From Lentilactobacillus parakefiri (GTDB lineage: Bacteria; Bacillota; Bacilli; Lactobacillales; Lactobacillaceae), in NCBI RefSeq assembly GCF_002157585.1, contig NZ_BDGB01000161.1:1-64000 (forward strand): a stretch of 64,000 nucleotides of DNA, written 5' to 3'. Below, piece by piece: positions 17,613-27,288 of the stretch. A program made the position numbers and the translations under genes. Position 1 is the first letter of the stretch; the number at the start of each line of letters is the position of its first letter. The notes beneath the pieces are model-generated. The model searched no databases. It was not told the DNA's origin and saw only the letters and a program-made list of their open reading frames with translations.

Positions 17613-18698
17613 CTAATTCTCGCCAAGATAAGGATTTTCAGGCACCCGAACCAAATCGTCAGCAACCAAGCGTTCAGCAATCTGAACCGCGTTCCATGCA
17701 GCTCCCTTCAAGAGGTTATCGGAAACGACCCACATGTTAAATGCGCCTTCGTTTTCGAAGTCTGGACGAACCCGGCCGACAAAGATTTCCCGTTTGCCTT
17801 CAGCCTCGATTGACTGCGGGTAAAATTGATGTGCAGTGTCATCTTGTAAGACAACCCCATCAGCACCATCTAAGGCGGCTTTGATTTGATCTGCAGTGGC
17901 AGTCTTATCAGCAACTTCAAAGTAAACTGATTCGCCATGGGCAATCCGGATTGGTACTCGGACACAGGTTGCCGTGACCTTGATGTCCTTAGCGTCCATG
18001 TCGTCCAACATGATCTTCTTGGTTTCGTGGATCATCTTCCACTCTTCATGAGTGTAGTAGCCGTCTGATTCGAAGACGTCAATTTGTGGCAGCAGGTTAA
18101 AAGCCATCTGATAATGCAACTTGTCTCCCTTGGTAGGCAGGATTTTAGGATCGGTTGGTTCGCCGTTCAAGACCTGTTGAGATTCTTCCATCAGCTCGTT
18201 TAATGCCGATTGACCGGCACCAGAAACCGCCTGATACGTGGAAACAATGACTTGCTTCAAACCATACTTTTTGTATATCGGCTCAAGGCAGACCACCATT
18301 TGAATCGTTGAGCAATTCGGGTTGGCAATAATCCCACGATGATCGTAAAGTGCCTTTTCGTTAACTTCAGGAATGACCAACGGAACTTCTTTTTCCATTC
18401 GAAAGGCACTGGTGTTATCCACACAAACCGCCCCACGTTTAACAGCTTCCGGCAGGAATTTTTTGGATGTTGAGCCGCCGGCAGAGGACAATACCAGATC
18501 AATTCCGTTAAATGAGTCTGGGGTGGTTTCTTCAACGGTGATATCTTGACCACGGAATTGAAGCACCTTCCCATCAGAACGTGATGAGGCCAGTAATTTG
18601 ACGCTCTTCACCGGAATTGTCGACTGCTCTAATTGTTGAATCATACGAGTACCAACCGCACCCGTAGCACCTAAAATTGCAACGTTGAACTCTTTCAT
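17613..18698 (-). CDS. asd: aspartate-semialdehyde dehydrogenase
   Basis: Reduces aspartyl phosphate to aspartate semialdehyde with NADPH, the second step to lysine and threonine. The 361 residues start with the NADP-binding [10 protein letters not shown] loop. The catalytic cysteine is in [10 protein letters not shown] (about residue 131), and the conserved His/Arg region PIRIAHGES follows. It is the last gene of the minus-strand lysine cluster, 20 bp after the aminotransferase. No clear terminator was found after it, only a short tandem GCGCGTGAACC duplication near 17520. Confidence 0.95.
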   Translation of the reverse strand: MKEFNVAILGATGAVGTRMIQQLEQSTIPVKSVKLLASSRSDGKVLQFRGQDITVEETTPDSFNGIDLVLSSAGGSTSKKFLPEAVKRGAVCVDNTSAFRMEKEVPLVIPEVNEKALYDHRGIIANPNCSTIQMVVCLEPIYKKYGLKQVIVSTYQAVSGAGQSALNELMEESQQVLNGEPTDPKILPTKGDKLHYQMAFNLLPQIDVFESDGYYTHEEWKMIHETKKIMLDDMDAKDIKVTATCVRVPIRIAHGESVYFEVADKTATADQIKAALDGADGVVLQDDTAHQFYPQSIEAEGKREIFVGRVRPDFENEGAFNMWVVSDNLLKGAAWNAVQIAERLVADDLVRVPENPYLGEN

Positions 18699-18718
18699 CC
18701 TAGTAAATCCCCTTTTCT

Positions 18719-19906
18719 CTATTTTGTTAAAGCAAGTAAATAATCATTCATTCGATCCATTGCGAGTGTGATGTCTTCATCAGAAGCGGCATATGACATC
18801 CGAATCCAGCCTTCACCGCCGGGGCCAAATGCCGAACCCGGGGTAACGCCGACTTTGGCGTCTTTTGCCAAGTGGGTCGCAAATTCAACTGATGTTTCGT
18901 TTATTGTATCAGGAATCTTGGCAAAAATGTAAAATGCGCCTTGGGGCATGACAATATACATCCCCATTTTTTCAAGTCGATCAGCAATATAATCACGCCG
19001 CTTGTGATAGGCAGCCCGCATTGGCACCGGATCTTCAAGGCCATTGGTCAATGCTTCGGCCGCCGCATACTGAGCGGGATTGGAAGGTGCCGTCACCACA
19101 AAGGCATGCATTTTAGATGCGTTGGTGACGAAATCCTTTGGTGCGGCAATATAGCCAATTCGGTAACCAGTCATGGCATGGGATTTTGACAGGCCGTTAA
19201 TCAAAATTGTCTGGCCGGGAATCATAGCGGCAATTGAGTGATGCTTGACGCCATAAGTCAACTCACTATAAATCTCATCAGCAAGAACGTACATCTTGTG
19301 TTGTGAAATAATATCAGCCAATGCTTTCAACTGGCTCTCTGAGTATTCGACACCAGTCGGATTGGAAGGATAGTTCAAAATAATGGCTTTGACGCTATCG
19401 CCATTTTCATCAAGAACTTTTTGCAGTTTATCCGGAGTTAAGACAAACCCATCATCAGAAGTGTCAATGGTAATCAATTCAGCTCCGGCCACTTTAATAA
19501 TTGGAAAATACAGGGCAAAAGCCGGTGTTGGCACAATCACCTTGTCGCCTGGATTCAAAATTGAAGTCAACGCTGAATAGATGGCCTCAGTGGCACCCAC
19601 TGTCACGACAATTTCAGTCGCCGGATCATAGTAAACACCCGTCCGGCCCTTAAGATAATTGCTGATGCCGTCGCGAAGTCCAGGGATTCCCTTTTGGGCG
19701 GAGTAATGAGATTTATTTTCTTCAATACTCTTGATTGCAGCCTGTTTGGCGTGTTCCGGAACATCGAAGTCCGGTTCGCCAATTGTCAATTTGACGATGC
19801 CTGGGATAGATGAAATCTCCTGATCAAATTCCCGAATACCTGAAGGTCCAACTGCATTGACATTTTGATTAACAACTTCTGAAAGTTTGCTGTCTAACTG
19901 TGGCAT
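18719..19906 (-). CDS. patA: PLP aminotransferase, probable N-acetyl-LL-diaminopimelate aminotransferase
   Basis: A fold-type I class I/II aminotransferase of 395 residues. The Schiff-base lysine is in [15 protein letters not shown] (about residue 234), the family's NYPSNPTGV loop is at about 178, and the phosphate-binding Arg is in the WIRMSYA segment. Its place between dapB and asd makes it the aminotransferase converting N-acetyl-2-amino-6-oxopimelate to N-acetyl-LL-diaminopimelate. Substrate choice is from context, since close homologues include aromatic aminotransferases. Confidence 0.88.
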   Translation of the reverse strand: MPQLDSKLSEVVNQNVNAVGPSGIREFDQEISSIPGIVKLTIGEPDFDVPEHAKQAAIKSIEENKSHYSAQKGIPGLRDGISNYLKGRTGVYYDPATEIVVTVGATEAIYSALTSILNPGDKVIVPTPAFALYFPIIKVAGAELITIDTSDDGFVLTPDKLQKVLDENGDSVKAIILNYPSNPTGVEYSESQLKALADIISQHKMYVLADEIYSELTYGVKHHSIAAMIPGQTILINGLSKSHAMTGYRIGYIAAPKDFVTNASKMHAFVVTAPSNPAQYAAAEALTNGLEDPVPMRAAYHKRRDYIADRLEKMGMYIVMPQGAFYIFAKIPDTINETSVEFATHLAKDAKVGVTPGSAFGPGGEGWIRMSYAASDEDITLAMDRMNDYLLALTK

Positions 19907-19924
19907 ATTTTCCTCCTGATTAAC

Positions 19925-20698
19925 TTACATAATATTTTCTAAGCCGACGATTAACTTTGTCGCTTTAGCAGCTGCCGGCACGGCCAGTTTGACGCCACTC
20001 ATGAAAGAGCCACGGTCAAACGAGTCTTGGCGGATAGTTAAGGCCTCGCCCTGGCTGCCGAAGAGCACCTGCTCATGGGCCACATAGCCTGGCAGACGAA
20101 CGGAATGAATCTTAATCCCATCGTAATCGCCACCACGAACGCCCTTTAAGGTTTCCTCGGTTGCCGGAGCATCCGGCTTTCCACGAACTTCATCAATCAT
20201 TTTAGCGGTCGCAAGGGCTGTTCCTGATGGGGCGTCCAGCTTATCATCGTGGTGCATCTCAATGATTTCAACACCTGGCATATATTTGGCAGCTTCTTTG
20301 GCAAACTTCATTAAGAGCACCGCGGAGATACCAAAGTTGGGTGCCAGGATCCCACCGACGTTGGTTTGCTGTGCCAACTTTTTGAGCTGCTCAACTTGCT
20401 CATCGCTCATCCCGGACGTCCCAATGACTGGATGGATGCCGTGTTCAATGGCAAACTTGGCATTATCAAACGCCGCGGCTGGAACGGTAAAATCGATCCA
20501 AACATCAGCGTCGGTGTCGATTTCGTCCAAACTGGCAAACAGCTGAACGTTGTCATCCATTCCCATTCCTTTAAGATGAACGGTGTCAATTCCGGGATTG
20601 TAGGCACCGACTAATTCAAAATCAGCGTTTTTGTTGACCATTTGAACCGTCTTTTGACCCATTGAGCCCATGAAACCAGCTACTAAAACTTTAATCAT
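19925..20698 (-). CDS. dapB: 4-hydroxy-tetrahydrodipicolinate reductase
   Basis: NAD(P)H-dependent reduction in the diaminopimelate pathway. The 257-residue product has the N-terminal Rossmann loop GFMGSMGQKTVQM and the C-terminal substrate-binding stretch EIIEMHHDDKLDAPSGTA (about 155-172), with the characteristic HHxxKxDAPSGTA motif. A ribosome site GGGAG precedes the ATG. It sits in the dapA-dapB-patA-asd order, with 47 bp to dapA. Confidence 0.95.
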   Translation of the reverse strand: MIKVLVAGFMGSMGQKTVQMVNKNADFELVGAYNPGIDTVHLKGMGMDDNVQLFASLDEIDTDADVWIDFTVPAAAFDNAKFAIEHGIHPVIGTSGMSDEQVEQLKKLAQQTNVGGILAPNFGISAVLLMKFAKEAAKYMPGVEIIEMHHDDKLDAPSGTALATAKMIDEVRGKPDAPATEETLKGVRGGDYDGIKIHSVRLPGYVAHEQVLFGSQGEALTIRQDSFDRGSFMSGVKLAVPAAAKATKLIVGLENIM

Positions 20699-20745
20699 TG
20701 AAAAAACTCCCTTGTCTATCTGTGTTTAACGATCGCCAAATCAAT

Positions 20746-21663
20746 TTAGCTGCGGGCTATTTCGGTACCGTCAACTGGAATATCTTCCAGTCGGCCAACG
20801 CCTAATTTAGCTGCCAAGGTCGTCTTTTCTTCATCGTTTAATGACAGGATCGGCAAACGGCAATCGCCGGCTCCAAATCCTTGAACATTCAAAATGGCCT
20901 TGACGCATGATGGTGATGGGTACATGAAGAGTGCTTGAACTTTAGGCGTTAAGAAACGCATCATGTCCCCAGCAGTCTCGACATCCCCTGATTCAAGTGC
21001 ATCGTACATCTTCCGCATCTCCCGGCCGTAAATATGGCTGGTAACTGAAATGACACCGTTTCCCCCAACTGCTTTCGCAGACAACGCCTGTGCATCTTCA
21101 CCGGTGTAAACGTTGAAATCATCCGGCGTGTTTTGAACCAGATACTCCAAGTCTTCCAACGATGTACACTGCTTAACTCCGGCAATGTTTGGGTTATGTG
21201 ATAATTCGACAACCGTATCGTTAGCCATTGTCACGCCGGTTCGACCTGGAATGTTGTAAATGATCAATGGAACCGGTGACTGCTCAGCAACCGCCGTGAA
21301 GTGGGCGATCATCCCGCGTTGATTTGGTTTGTTATAGTATGGCACAACCACCAGGGCGTAATCAATCCCGGGAATATTGCCAACTTCAGCCGTTAAGCTT
21401 ACCGTTTCGGCGGTATTGTTACTACCCGTTCCGGCAATGATCGTGCCGCGGCCATTCACGATTTGAGCAAACCGGGTATACAAGTCAATTTTTTCATCAT
21501 GGCTCAACGTTGGTGTTTCACCGGTCGTTCCGCCAATCACAAATCCGCGACTGCCCGTATCAAGTAAATGATTGGTTAATTTTTCCAAACCATCAAAGTT
21601 GATGCTGCCGTCTTCACCAAATGGGGTCACAATTGCTGTCATAATATCTGCACTAATCATCAT
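20746..21663 (-). CDS. dapA: 4-hydroxy-tetrahydrodipicolinate synthase
   Basis: Condenses aspartate semialdehyde with pyruvate, the branch point to lysine. The 305-residue TIM-barrel protein has [14 protein letters not shown] (about 46-59), the catalytic tyrosine region YNIPGRTG, and the Schiff-base lysine in AGVKQCTS. Two adjacent ATG codons begin the frame; either could be used with the AGGG just upstream. Confidence 0.95.
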   Translation of the reverse strand: MMISADIMTAIVTPFGEDGSINFDGLEKLTNHLLDTGSRGFVIGGTTGETPTLSHDEKIDLYTRFAQIVNGRGTIIAGTGSNNTAETVSLTAEVGNIPGIDYALVVVPYYNKPNQRGMIAHFTAVAEQSPVPLIIYNIPGRTGVTMANDTVVELSHNPNIAGVKQCTSLEDLEYLVQNTPDDFNVYTGEDAQALSAKAVGGNGVISVTSHIYGREMRKMYDALESGDVETAGDMMRFLTPKVQALFMYPSPSCVKAILNVQGFGAGDCRLPILSLNDEEKTTLAAKLGVGRLEDIPVDGTEIARS

Positions 21664-21686
21664 AAATCCCTACTTTCTTTTATTAT

Positions 21687-22838
21687 TTAACGAGTCATTC
21701 TGTATTCAAGAAATCTGGTAATTGAACTGATACCCCTTGGAATCGATGATTCTTTGGGTTTCAAGGTTGCTGAATGAAGCTGTGAATCATCATCGACGCC
21801 CAGCCAAAACATGGTGCCGGGAATCTTAGATAATAGGTAACCAAAATCTTCGCCGGTCATCGCCGGCTGAGTTTCCACAAAGTCGGTTTCAGGATCCTGC
21901 TTGGCAAATTCAATAAATCGTCGAGTGAGATCGTCGTTGTTTTCGACCGGTAAGTAACCACCCTGATTAAAGTGAATATTGACTTCTGCACCATAGCTCA
22001 CTGCCACGCCATTGGCGACCATTTTCAGCCGGTCAACGATGTGTTCAATCATCTTCTGGGTTAAACCACGGATGGTTCCTTCAATTCTGGCTTGCCCGGC
22101 AATCACGTTTCGAATGGTTCCGGCATCCAGTTTGCCGAAAGTAATCACGCCGCCTTCGATTGGATTGACACTTCTTGATACAATCGTCTGGACTTGGCCG
22201 ATGAATTCGGCTGCAGCAACCACCATGTCGTTAGCATTCTGTGGATATGCCGCATGACCGCTTTTACCAATCAGATCGACGTTGACCTCGGTCGTTCCAG
22301 CAAACAAGGTTCCCATTCGACAGCCAATTGCACCAGCCGGCAAATCCGGGTTGTCGTGCAGTCCATAAAATTCATCAAGCCGCCACTTTCCTTCAAAGAC
22401 ACCTAACTCGTATGCAACCTTGCCACCGTTTTCGCTTTCTTCAGCCGGTTGGAAGAAGAAAACCATGTTGTCAACCGGCTGATGCTCGGAGAACCAATTG
22501 AGAACCCCTAGTGCCACGGTCATATGAATGTCATGACCGCAAGCGTGCATCACACCGGGGTTCTTGGATGAAAATGGCAATCCGGTCTTCTCACTAACCG
22601 GCAGGGCATCGATGTCGGTGCGGTAGCCAATCGTTCGTTTGGGATCAGATCCGTTCACGTACACCAAGAGAGCCGTCGGTAACTTGGAGATTTCTCTTAT
22701 TTCAATGTATTGTTGATTGAAAGACTGAATGGTTTTCAGCAGGTAATCATGAGTGGTTCTTTCATGCATTGCCAGCTCAGGATATTCATGTAAATGTCTG
22801 CGAATTCCAATCAAGTCTTCCTTTGTTAGTTGACTCAT
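21687..22838 (-). CDS. dapL: N-acetyldiaminopimelate deacetylase
   Basis: An M20-family metallohydrolase that removes acetate from N-acetyl-LL-diaminopimelate. The 383 residues include the metal-binding HACGHDIHM (about residue 97) and the catalytic-glutamate region PAEESENGGK, then GHAAYPQNANDMV of the dimerisation lid. It is 4 bp after dapH, so translation is probably coupled. The gene order separates it from the generic amidohydrolases of the same family. The symbol dapL is used for the acetyl-pathway deacetylase of Bacillus. Confidence 0.92.
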   Translation of the reverse strand: MSQLTKEDLIGIRRHLHEYPELAMHERTTHDYLLKTIQSFNQQYIEIREISKLPTALLVYVNGSDPKRTIGYRTDIDALPVSEKTGLPFSSKNPGVMHACGHDIHMTVALGVLNWFSEHQPVDNMVFFFQPAEESENGGKVAYELGVFEGKWRLDEFYGLHDNPDLPAGAIGCRMGTLFAGTTEVNVDLIGKSGHAAYPQNANDMVVAAAEFIGQVQTIVSRSVNPIEGGVITFGKLDAGTIRNVIAGQARIEGTIRGLTQKMIEHIVDRLKMVANGVAVSYGAEVNIHFNQGGYLPVENNDDLTRRFIEFAKQDPETDFVETQPAMTGEDFGYLLSKIPGTMFWLGVDDDSQLHSATLKPKESSIPRGISSITRFLEYRMTR

Positions 22839-22842
22839 TGAA

Positions 22843-23553
22843 TCACAACTTTCTTAAATCGTCTTCCAAACTAGTTTCTGAAGTTGTCTTTTCATCGACG
22901 TCTTTAACCTTTCGCGCTGGAACGCCGGCAACCACAGTGCGTGGGGCAACATCCTTAGTGACAATGGAGCCAGCCGCAACTACAGCCCCTTCACCAACGT
23001 GAACGCCTTCAATGACAACGGCATTTGCACCGACTAAGACGTTATCGTCAACTCGCACCGGTTTGGCAGATGCTGGTTCAACGACACCTGCTAGAACAGC
23101 ACCAGCGCCAATATGGGAATGCTTGCCAACGATTGCACGGCCGCCCATGACAACGCCCATGTCAATCATGGTGTCATCACCGATTTCAGCGCCAATGTTG
23201 ATGATGGCCCCCATCATGATAACTGCGTTGTTTCCTATTGTAACGTGATCACGAATGATGGCGCCCGGTTCGATTCGAGCGTTGATATCCTTGATATCTA
23301 ATAGTGGAACAGCAGAATTTCTTGAATCGGCTTCGATTTCGTAATCATCAATGGCCGCTTTGTTTTTCTTGAGAAAATGTTTAACATCTTCCCAGTCGCC
23401 AAACAGAGTGGCAGTGTGCTTTTCAGCAAATGCCTTAATTGATTTTGGAAACTTGATTTCCTTAATTGACCCTTTTAGGTAAGCCTTAACTGGCGTTTTT
23501 TTCTTAGCATTGCCAATAAAATCAATGATTTCTCGTGCGCTTAGTTGTTCCAT
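22843..23553 (-). CDS. dapH: tetrahydrodipicolinate N-acetyltransferase
   Basis: Acetyl-CoA-dependent acylation that commits the cell to the acetyl variant of the pathway. The 236-residue product has an N-terminal helical domain (about 1-85) and a left-handed beta-helix of hexapeptide repeats (about 90-205: for example [19 protein letters not shown] and [17 protein letters not shown]). The ribosome site is AAAGGAG. It is the first gene of the dapH-dapL-dapA-dapB-patA-asd run, separated from lysA by about 410 bp containing two repeat units. Confidence 0.95.
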   Translation of the reverse strand: MEQLSAREIIDFIGNAKKKTPVKAYLKGSIKEIKFPKSIKAFAEKHTATLFGDWEDVKHFLKKNKAAIDDYEIEADSRNSAVPLLDIKDINARIEPGAIIRDHVTIGNNAVIMMGAIINIGAEIGDDTMIDMGVVMGGRAIVGKHSHIGAGAVLAGVVEPASAKPVRVDDNVLVGANAVVIEGVHVGEGAVVAAGSIVTKDVAPRTVVAGVPARKVKDVDEKTTSETSLEDDLRKL

Positions 23554-23649
23554 TATGATTCTCCTTTAGTGAGTTCTTTTGTATGCATTTTCAATTTAAC
23601 TTTTATTTCAAGGTACCGGAAACCGTGTCACTCGACCTCATTCGAGAAG

Positions 23650-23960
23650 CACGCTTGTTAGTCTTTTACGCGCTCCCTTCTATCTTGAAATTGCGCTCCG
23701 GGAACCAGATGCTAACTTCTAAGCCATTCATGACTTAAGCCCAAGTTCAGGGCTTAAATCATGATTGCCTTAGAAACCGCATCTCCCGGCTCCCTCGTCC
23801 AAATACACGTTTGTTAGGCTCTTTTGAAGTCCCTTCTGCCTTGAAAATACGCTCCGGGAGCCAGATGCTAACTTCTAAGCCATTCATGACTTAAGCCCAA
23901 GTTCAGGGCTTAAATCATGATTGCCTTAGAAACCGCATCTCCCGGCTCCCTCCGCGCTCT
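23650..23960 (-). repeat. two tandem dispersed-repeat units between lysA and dapH
   Basis: Minus-strand orientation. Unit 1 (23806-23960) begins with AGAGCGCGG three bases after the lysA stop codon. It has outer arms GGGAGCCGGGAGATGC and complement, the asymmetric TAAC/ACC loop, and an inner stem containing CTAAGGCAATCATGAT. It ends in the conserved head (23855-23806). Unit 2 (23650-23803) carries the same hairpin, apparently identical over the inner stem, and a more diverged head at 23699-23650. Both hairpins could stop or slow transcription from lysA into dapH. Bases 23554-23649 hold the dapH leader. Confidence 0.85.
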
Positions 23961-23963
23961 AAT

Positions 23964-25271
23964 CTAATCTAGTGGTTCATCTAATGAGGTCAAATTTTCA
24001 AAAGTTTCTCGCTTAATTGCAATTTGTGATTGGCCATTTTCAACAAACACAACAGCCGGGCGGGGATTACGGTTATAATTAGACGCCATTGCGTATCCAT
24101 AGGCGCCGGTATCAAGCATTGCCAAGACATCCCCAGGTTGAGTTGCAGGTAAATCCTGCTTTTGAATCAGGATGTCGCCAGACTCACAATACTTTCCAGC
24201 AACTCGAACGGTTTCCTTGATTGGCGCACTGGGATCTTTAGCCAAAACTGCTTCGTACTTGGCTTGGTACAGAGCTGGACGAATGTTATCACCCATCCCA
24301 CCATCAACCGTCACGTATGAGCGAATACCCGGTACGTCCTTGCGACTGCCAACTGTGTATAAATTGTAGCCAGCCGGACCTGCAATTGAACGACCCGGCT
24401 CAATCCAAACTGCCGGCATTGGCAGATCGACTTCTTCAGTACGCTTCTTGATCGCCTTAACAATTGCGTCGACAAACATTTCCGGAGCAATGGGGTCATC
24501 ATCTTCCGTGTATTTAATTCCAAAACCGCCACCGACGTTGACCACCTTGGCAACATAACCGATTTCCTTGTTCCATTCTGCTAACGTATCGATCAACTTA
24601 ACTGCCGCCATTTCGAAGCCATTTACTTCAAAGATTTGTGACCCAATGTGGCAGTGAATCCCCAACATATTAATGCGATCATCTTCAAGAACCAACCCCA
24701 GTGCTTTTCTAGCCTGCCCACTTTGAATGTCGAAGCCAAACTTGCTGTCGACTTGACCGGTCTGATCGTACTCGTGGGTGTGGGCAAAAACGCCCGGTGT
24801 TACTCGGAGCATGACGTTAATATGTGATTGTTTATCTTCCAAAACCGCTTTTAATAAGTCAATTTCGTGGAAGTTATCCAAAATGATGACGCCAATTTGA
24901 TGTTCAACCGCCATTTCCAATTCTTCACGGGATTTATCGTTGCCATGGAAACTGACACGCTCCATTGGAAATCCAGCTTTAATGGCCGTGTATAATTCGC
25001 CGCCGGAAACAACATCGATATGGCCCTTTTCTTGATTAATCAGCTGAAACATCGCGATGCACGCAAATGCTTTACTGGCATAACTGACCGCGAAATCGAC
25101 GCCATTATCTTGAAACACCTTTTGAAAATGGTGGATCTGGTCGCGGATGGCTTTAACGTCGTAGACCACTAAGGGTGTTTTATATTGCTTAACCAGATCT
25201 AGTGAATCCACTCCCCCGATTTCCAGGTGTCCCGCTTGGTTTGTTGATAACTGGTCGATTTGATTAGTCAT
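23964..25271 (-). CDS. lysA: diaminopimelate decarboxylase
   Basis: The last step of lysine synthesis, PLP-dependent decarboxylation of meso-diaminopimelate. The 435 residues form an alanine-racemase-type barrel with the PLP lysine in SYASKAFACIAM (about residue 65), the HCHIGSQIF segment and the GGGFGIKY phosphate loop. C-terminal CESGDILIQKQ holds the active-site cysteine. The ribosome site is GGAGGAGA. It is the first gene behind the lysine riboswitch, with one repeat hairpin (25316-25437) in its leader. Confidence 0.96.
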   Translation of the reverse strand: MTNQIDQLSTNQAGHLEIGGVDSLDLVKQYKTPLVVYDVKAIRDQIHHFQKVFQDNGVDFAVSYASKAFACIAMFQLINQEKGHIDVVSGGELYTAIKAGFPMERVSFHGNDKSREELEMAVEHQIGVIILDNFHEIDLLKAVLEDKQSHINVMLRVTPGVFAHTHEYDQTGQVDSKFGFDIQSGQARKALGLVLEDDRINMLGIHCHIGSQIFEVNGFEMAAVKLIDTLAEWNKEIGYVAKVVNVGGGFGIKYTEDDDPIAPEMFVDAIVKAIKKRTEEVDLPMPAVWIEPGRSIAGPAGYNLYTVGSRKDVPGIRSYVTVDGGMGDNIRPALYQAKYEAVLAKDPSAPIKETVRVAGKYCESGDILIQKQDLPATQPGDVLAMLDTGAYGYAMASNYNRNPRPAVVFVENGQSQIAIKRETFENLTSLDEPLD

Positions 25272-25315
25272 GTCTTCTCCTCCGAAAATATCTTTTTTAT
25301 AAATGGTGATGCTGA

Positions 25316-25437
25316 GAGCTTTCGGCGCTCCGGGAGCCAGATGCTAACGTGTAAGGGCGGGATGATTTAAATCCAAGTTCGGGATTTTAATCATCCCGCC
25401 CTTACACACCGCATCTCCCAGCCCTCGTCGCGCTCTC
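25316..25437 (-). repeat. repeat hairpin in the lysA leader, head truncated
   Basis: The minus-strand unit starts GAGAGCGCGACGAGG right after the riboswitch terminator. It has arms GGGAGATGC and complement and a perfect inner stem including TGTAAGGGCGGGATGATT. After CTCCCGGAGCG the conserved head stops and the sequence changes. It lies between the riboswitch terminator and the lysA ribosome site, so any read-through transcript must pass a second strong hairpin. Confidence 0.8.
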
Positions 25438-25441
25438 CAAT

Positions 25442-25482
25442 AAAAAAATCTCCTCATTCGGCGTTCGCCAAACAAAGAGATT
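25442..25482 (-). terminator. riboswitch-linked terminator
   Basis: On the minus strand AATCTC, then TTTGGCG, pair with CGCCGAA, then GGAGATT, followed by TTTTTTATT. Its position directly after the lysine aptamer fits a transcription-attenuating expression platform. Confidence 0.8.
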
Positions 25483-25489
25483 CAGAATT

Positions 25490-25690
25490 TTAAACTCATA
25501 TTCCGTATCAATTGTCGTTAGCGCCCCGCAGCCGACTTATCCGCCGCGACAGTCCATAGCCTGTTAAGCTAAGTCCCAGCGCGCCAAGTGCTACCTCACA
25601 TGGTGCTTCGGCAACCGCCCCTTTCATTAGCTTCAAAGTTCAGGTAGGAACTCCACTAATTACTGATGTTGGTTGCAACCTCTAATGATT
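25490..25690 (-). ncRNA. lysine riboswitch (L box)
   Basis: Minus-strand sequence carries landmarks of the lysine aptamer in order: AGAGGTTGCAACC near 25683, a CAGTAATTAGT segment, AAAGGGGCGGTTGCCGAAG, the GCGCTGGGACT block, and a GGACTGTCGCGG closing region. It lies between a strong promoter and lysA and is followed by an intrinsic terminator. Known L boxes turn off lysine biosynthesis or uptake genes when lysine is bound. Here it should control lysA and possibly the genes beyond. Confidence 0.88.
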
Positions 25691-25701
25691 TAATTGACAT
25701 A

Positions 25702-25730
25702 ATTTTATAATGATTCTCATAAAGTGTCAA
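25702..25730 (-). promoter_or_regulatory. promoter of the lysine riboswitch transcript
   Basis: Perfect -35 TTGACA (25730-25725), a 17-bp spacer, and -10 TAAAAT (25707-25702), or TATAAA two bases earlier. It sits about 20 bp before the aptamer. Confidence 0.7.
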
Positions 25731-25881
25731 CCACTTTTATGAGTCTAGTTGCAAATTCATGCAAACCCTGTGCAATAAACTGGTGACTCTTGCAAATTAA
25801 TTCAAAACTGCTAAAATTCGATTTAACAATCTCTAACCGAATTGTTAATTAATGGGAATATCCAGGGAGTGAATGAAAGTT

Positions 25882-27276
25882 ATGAAAGTCGTTAAGTTTG
25901 GGGGCAGTTCGTTAGCCGATGCCGCCCACGTTCAAAAGGTCATTCAAATCGTTCAAAGCGATCCCGAACGAAAAGTAATTGTCACATCCGCACCGGGCAA
26001 ACGATTTGCCGAAGATGTTAAAGTGACCGATCTCTTAATCAAGTATGCCAATGCAATCATCAACGGATCGGAGGCCTCAACCACTGTTGAAACGATTTTT
26101 GATCGTTACCAGCAAATCGGCAGTGGTTTTGACGTCCCAAAAAGTGTCCTCGATGACATTAAAGCCAAGTTGATTGCTTTACCGACCCAATCGTACCCTA
26201 ACGATGACTACCTGATGGCAGCATTCAAAGCTCATGGTGAACGGTTAAACGCAGAACTATTTGCGGCCTGCTTAACTGAGAGCGGTACCAAAGCACGTTT
26301 CATTGATCCAAGTGAAGCCGGCATCTTATTAAGTGATAATCCCAATGGGGCCACCGTTCTGGAACAAACCTACGCCAATTTGGCTAATTTGAGCTATGGC
26401 GAAGAAAGGCTGGTTTTTCCCGGCTTCTTTGGTTTCACGCTTGATGGTAATATTGCGACCTTTGCCCGTGGTGGATCTGATATTACCGGATCCATTTTGG
26501 CACGTGGCTTGAATGCTGATCTCTATGAAAACTTCACCGACGTCGACGCCATTTTCTCCGCCAATCCCAAAATTGTACCAGATGCCCAACCAATTCACAA
26601 AATGACTTTCAGAGAAATGCGTGAACTTTCATACGCCGGCTTTTCCGTGTTCAACGACGAAGCGATCATTCCAGCCATCCAAGGCCAAGTACCCATTAAC
26701 GTTAAGAACACTAACAATCCCAATCTCCCTGGAACCCTAATTGTTCCCGAAAAAGATTTTACTTCAAAAAAGCCGGTGACTGGCATTGCCGCATCCAACC
26801 GATTCTCAGCCCTCTATCTCCACAGATACCTGCTGAACAAAGAAGTCGGTTTTACCCTAAAGATTCTCCAAATTCTGTATAAATACGACGTTTCATACGA
26901 ACACATGCCATCAGGAATTGACGACTTGACGATCATATTTGACCGCAGTCAGCTGGACCATGATACAATTAAAAAAATGTGTCACGACATTCAGATCGAA
27001 CTGAATCCAGACACTTTAGATTGGATCGATGACTACGCCATTATCATGGTGGTCGGCGAAGGCATGCGGGCAAGAGTTGGTACTATTGAAAATATCATCC
27101 GGCCATTGGCTGAACACGACATTTCCGTTCACATGATTAACCAAGGTGCGTCACGAATTTCCATTATGCTGGGCACTCGCCAATCCGATGCCGATGCAGC
27201 AGTAAAGTATATTTATCAACATTTTTTTAAAGAAGATCCTTCCGTTAACCAACTTGAATACCAGGCGGAAGTGTAG
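25882..27276 (+). CDS. lysC: aspartate kinase
   Basis: Phosphorylates aspartate, the first step to lysine, threonine and methionine. The 464-residue product begins MKVVKFGGSSLADAAHVQK and has the FARGGSDITGSILARGL substrate loop and TDVDAIFSANP. Two C-terminal ACT-type regulatory regions follow (about 310-455). The start at 25882 is 10 nt after GGGAGTG; the ATG at 25873 is too close to that site. It is of the monofunctional AKIII/YclM type. It reads divergently from lysA and has no visible riboswitch of its own. Confidence 0.94.
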   Translation: MKVVKFGGSSLADAAHVQKVIQIVQSDPERKVIVTSAPGKRFAEDVKVTDLLIKYANAIINGSEASTTVETIFDRYQQIGSGFDVPKSVLDDIKAKLIALPTQSYPNDDYLMAAFKAHGERLNAELFAACLTESGTKARFIDPSEAGILLSDNPNGATVLEQTYANLANLSYGEERLVFPGFFGFTLDGNIATFARGGSDITGSILARGLNADLYENFTDVDAIFSANPKIVPDAQPIHKMTFREMRELSYAGFSVFNDEAIIPAIQGQVPINVKNTNNPNLPGTLIVPEKDFTSKKPVTGIAASNRFSALYLHRYLLNKEVGFTLKILQILYKYDVSYEHMPSGIDDLTIIFDRSQLDHDTIKKMCHDIQIELNPDTLDWIDDYAIIMVVGEGMRARVGTIENIIRPLAEHDISVHMINQGASRISIMLGTRQSDADAAVKYIYQHFFKEDPSVNQLEYQAEV

Positions 27277-27288
27277 AGGAGGCGCGTG

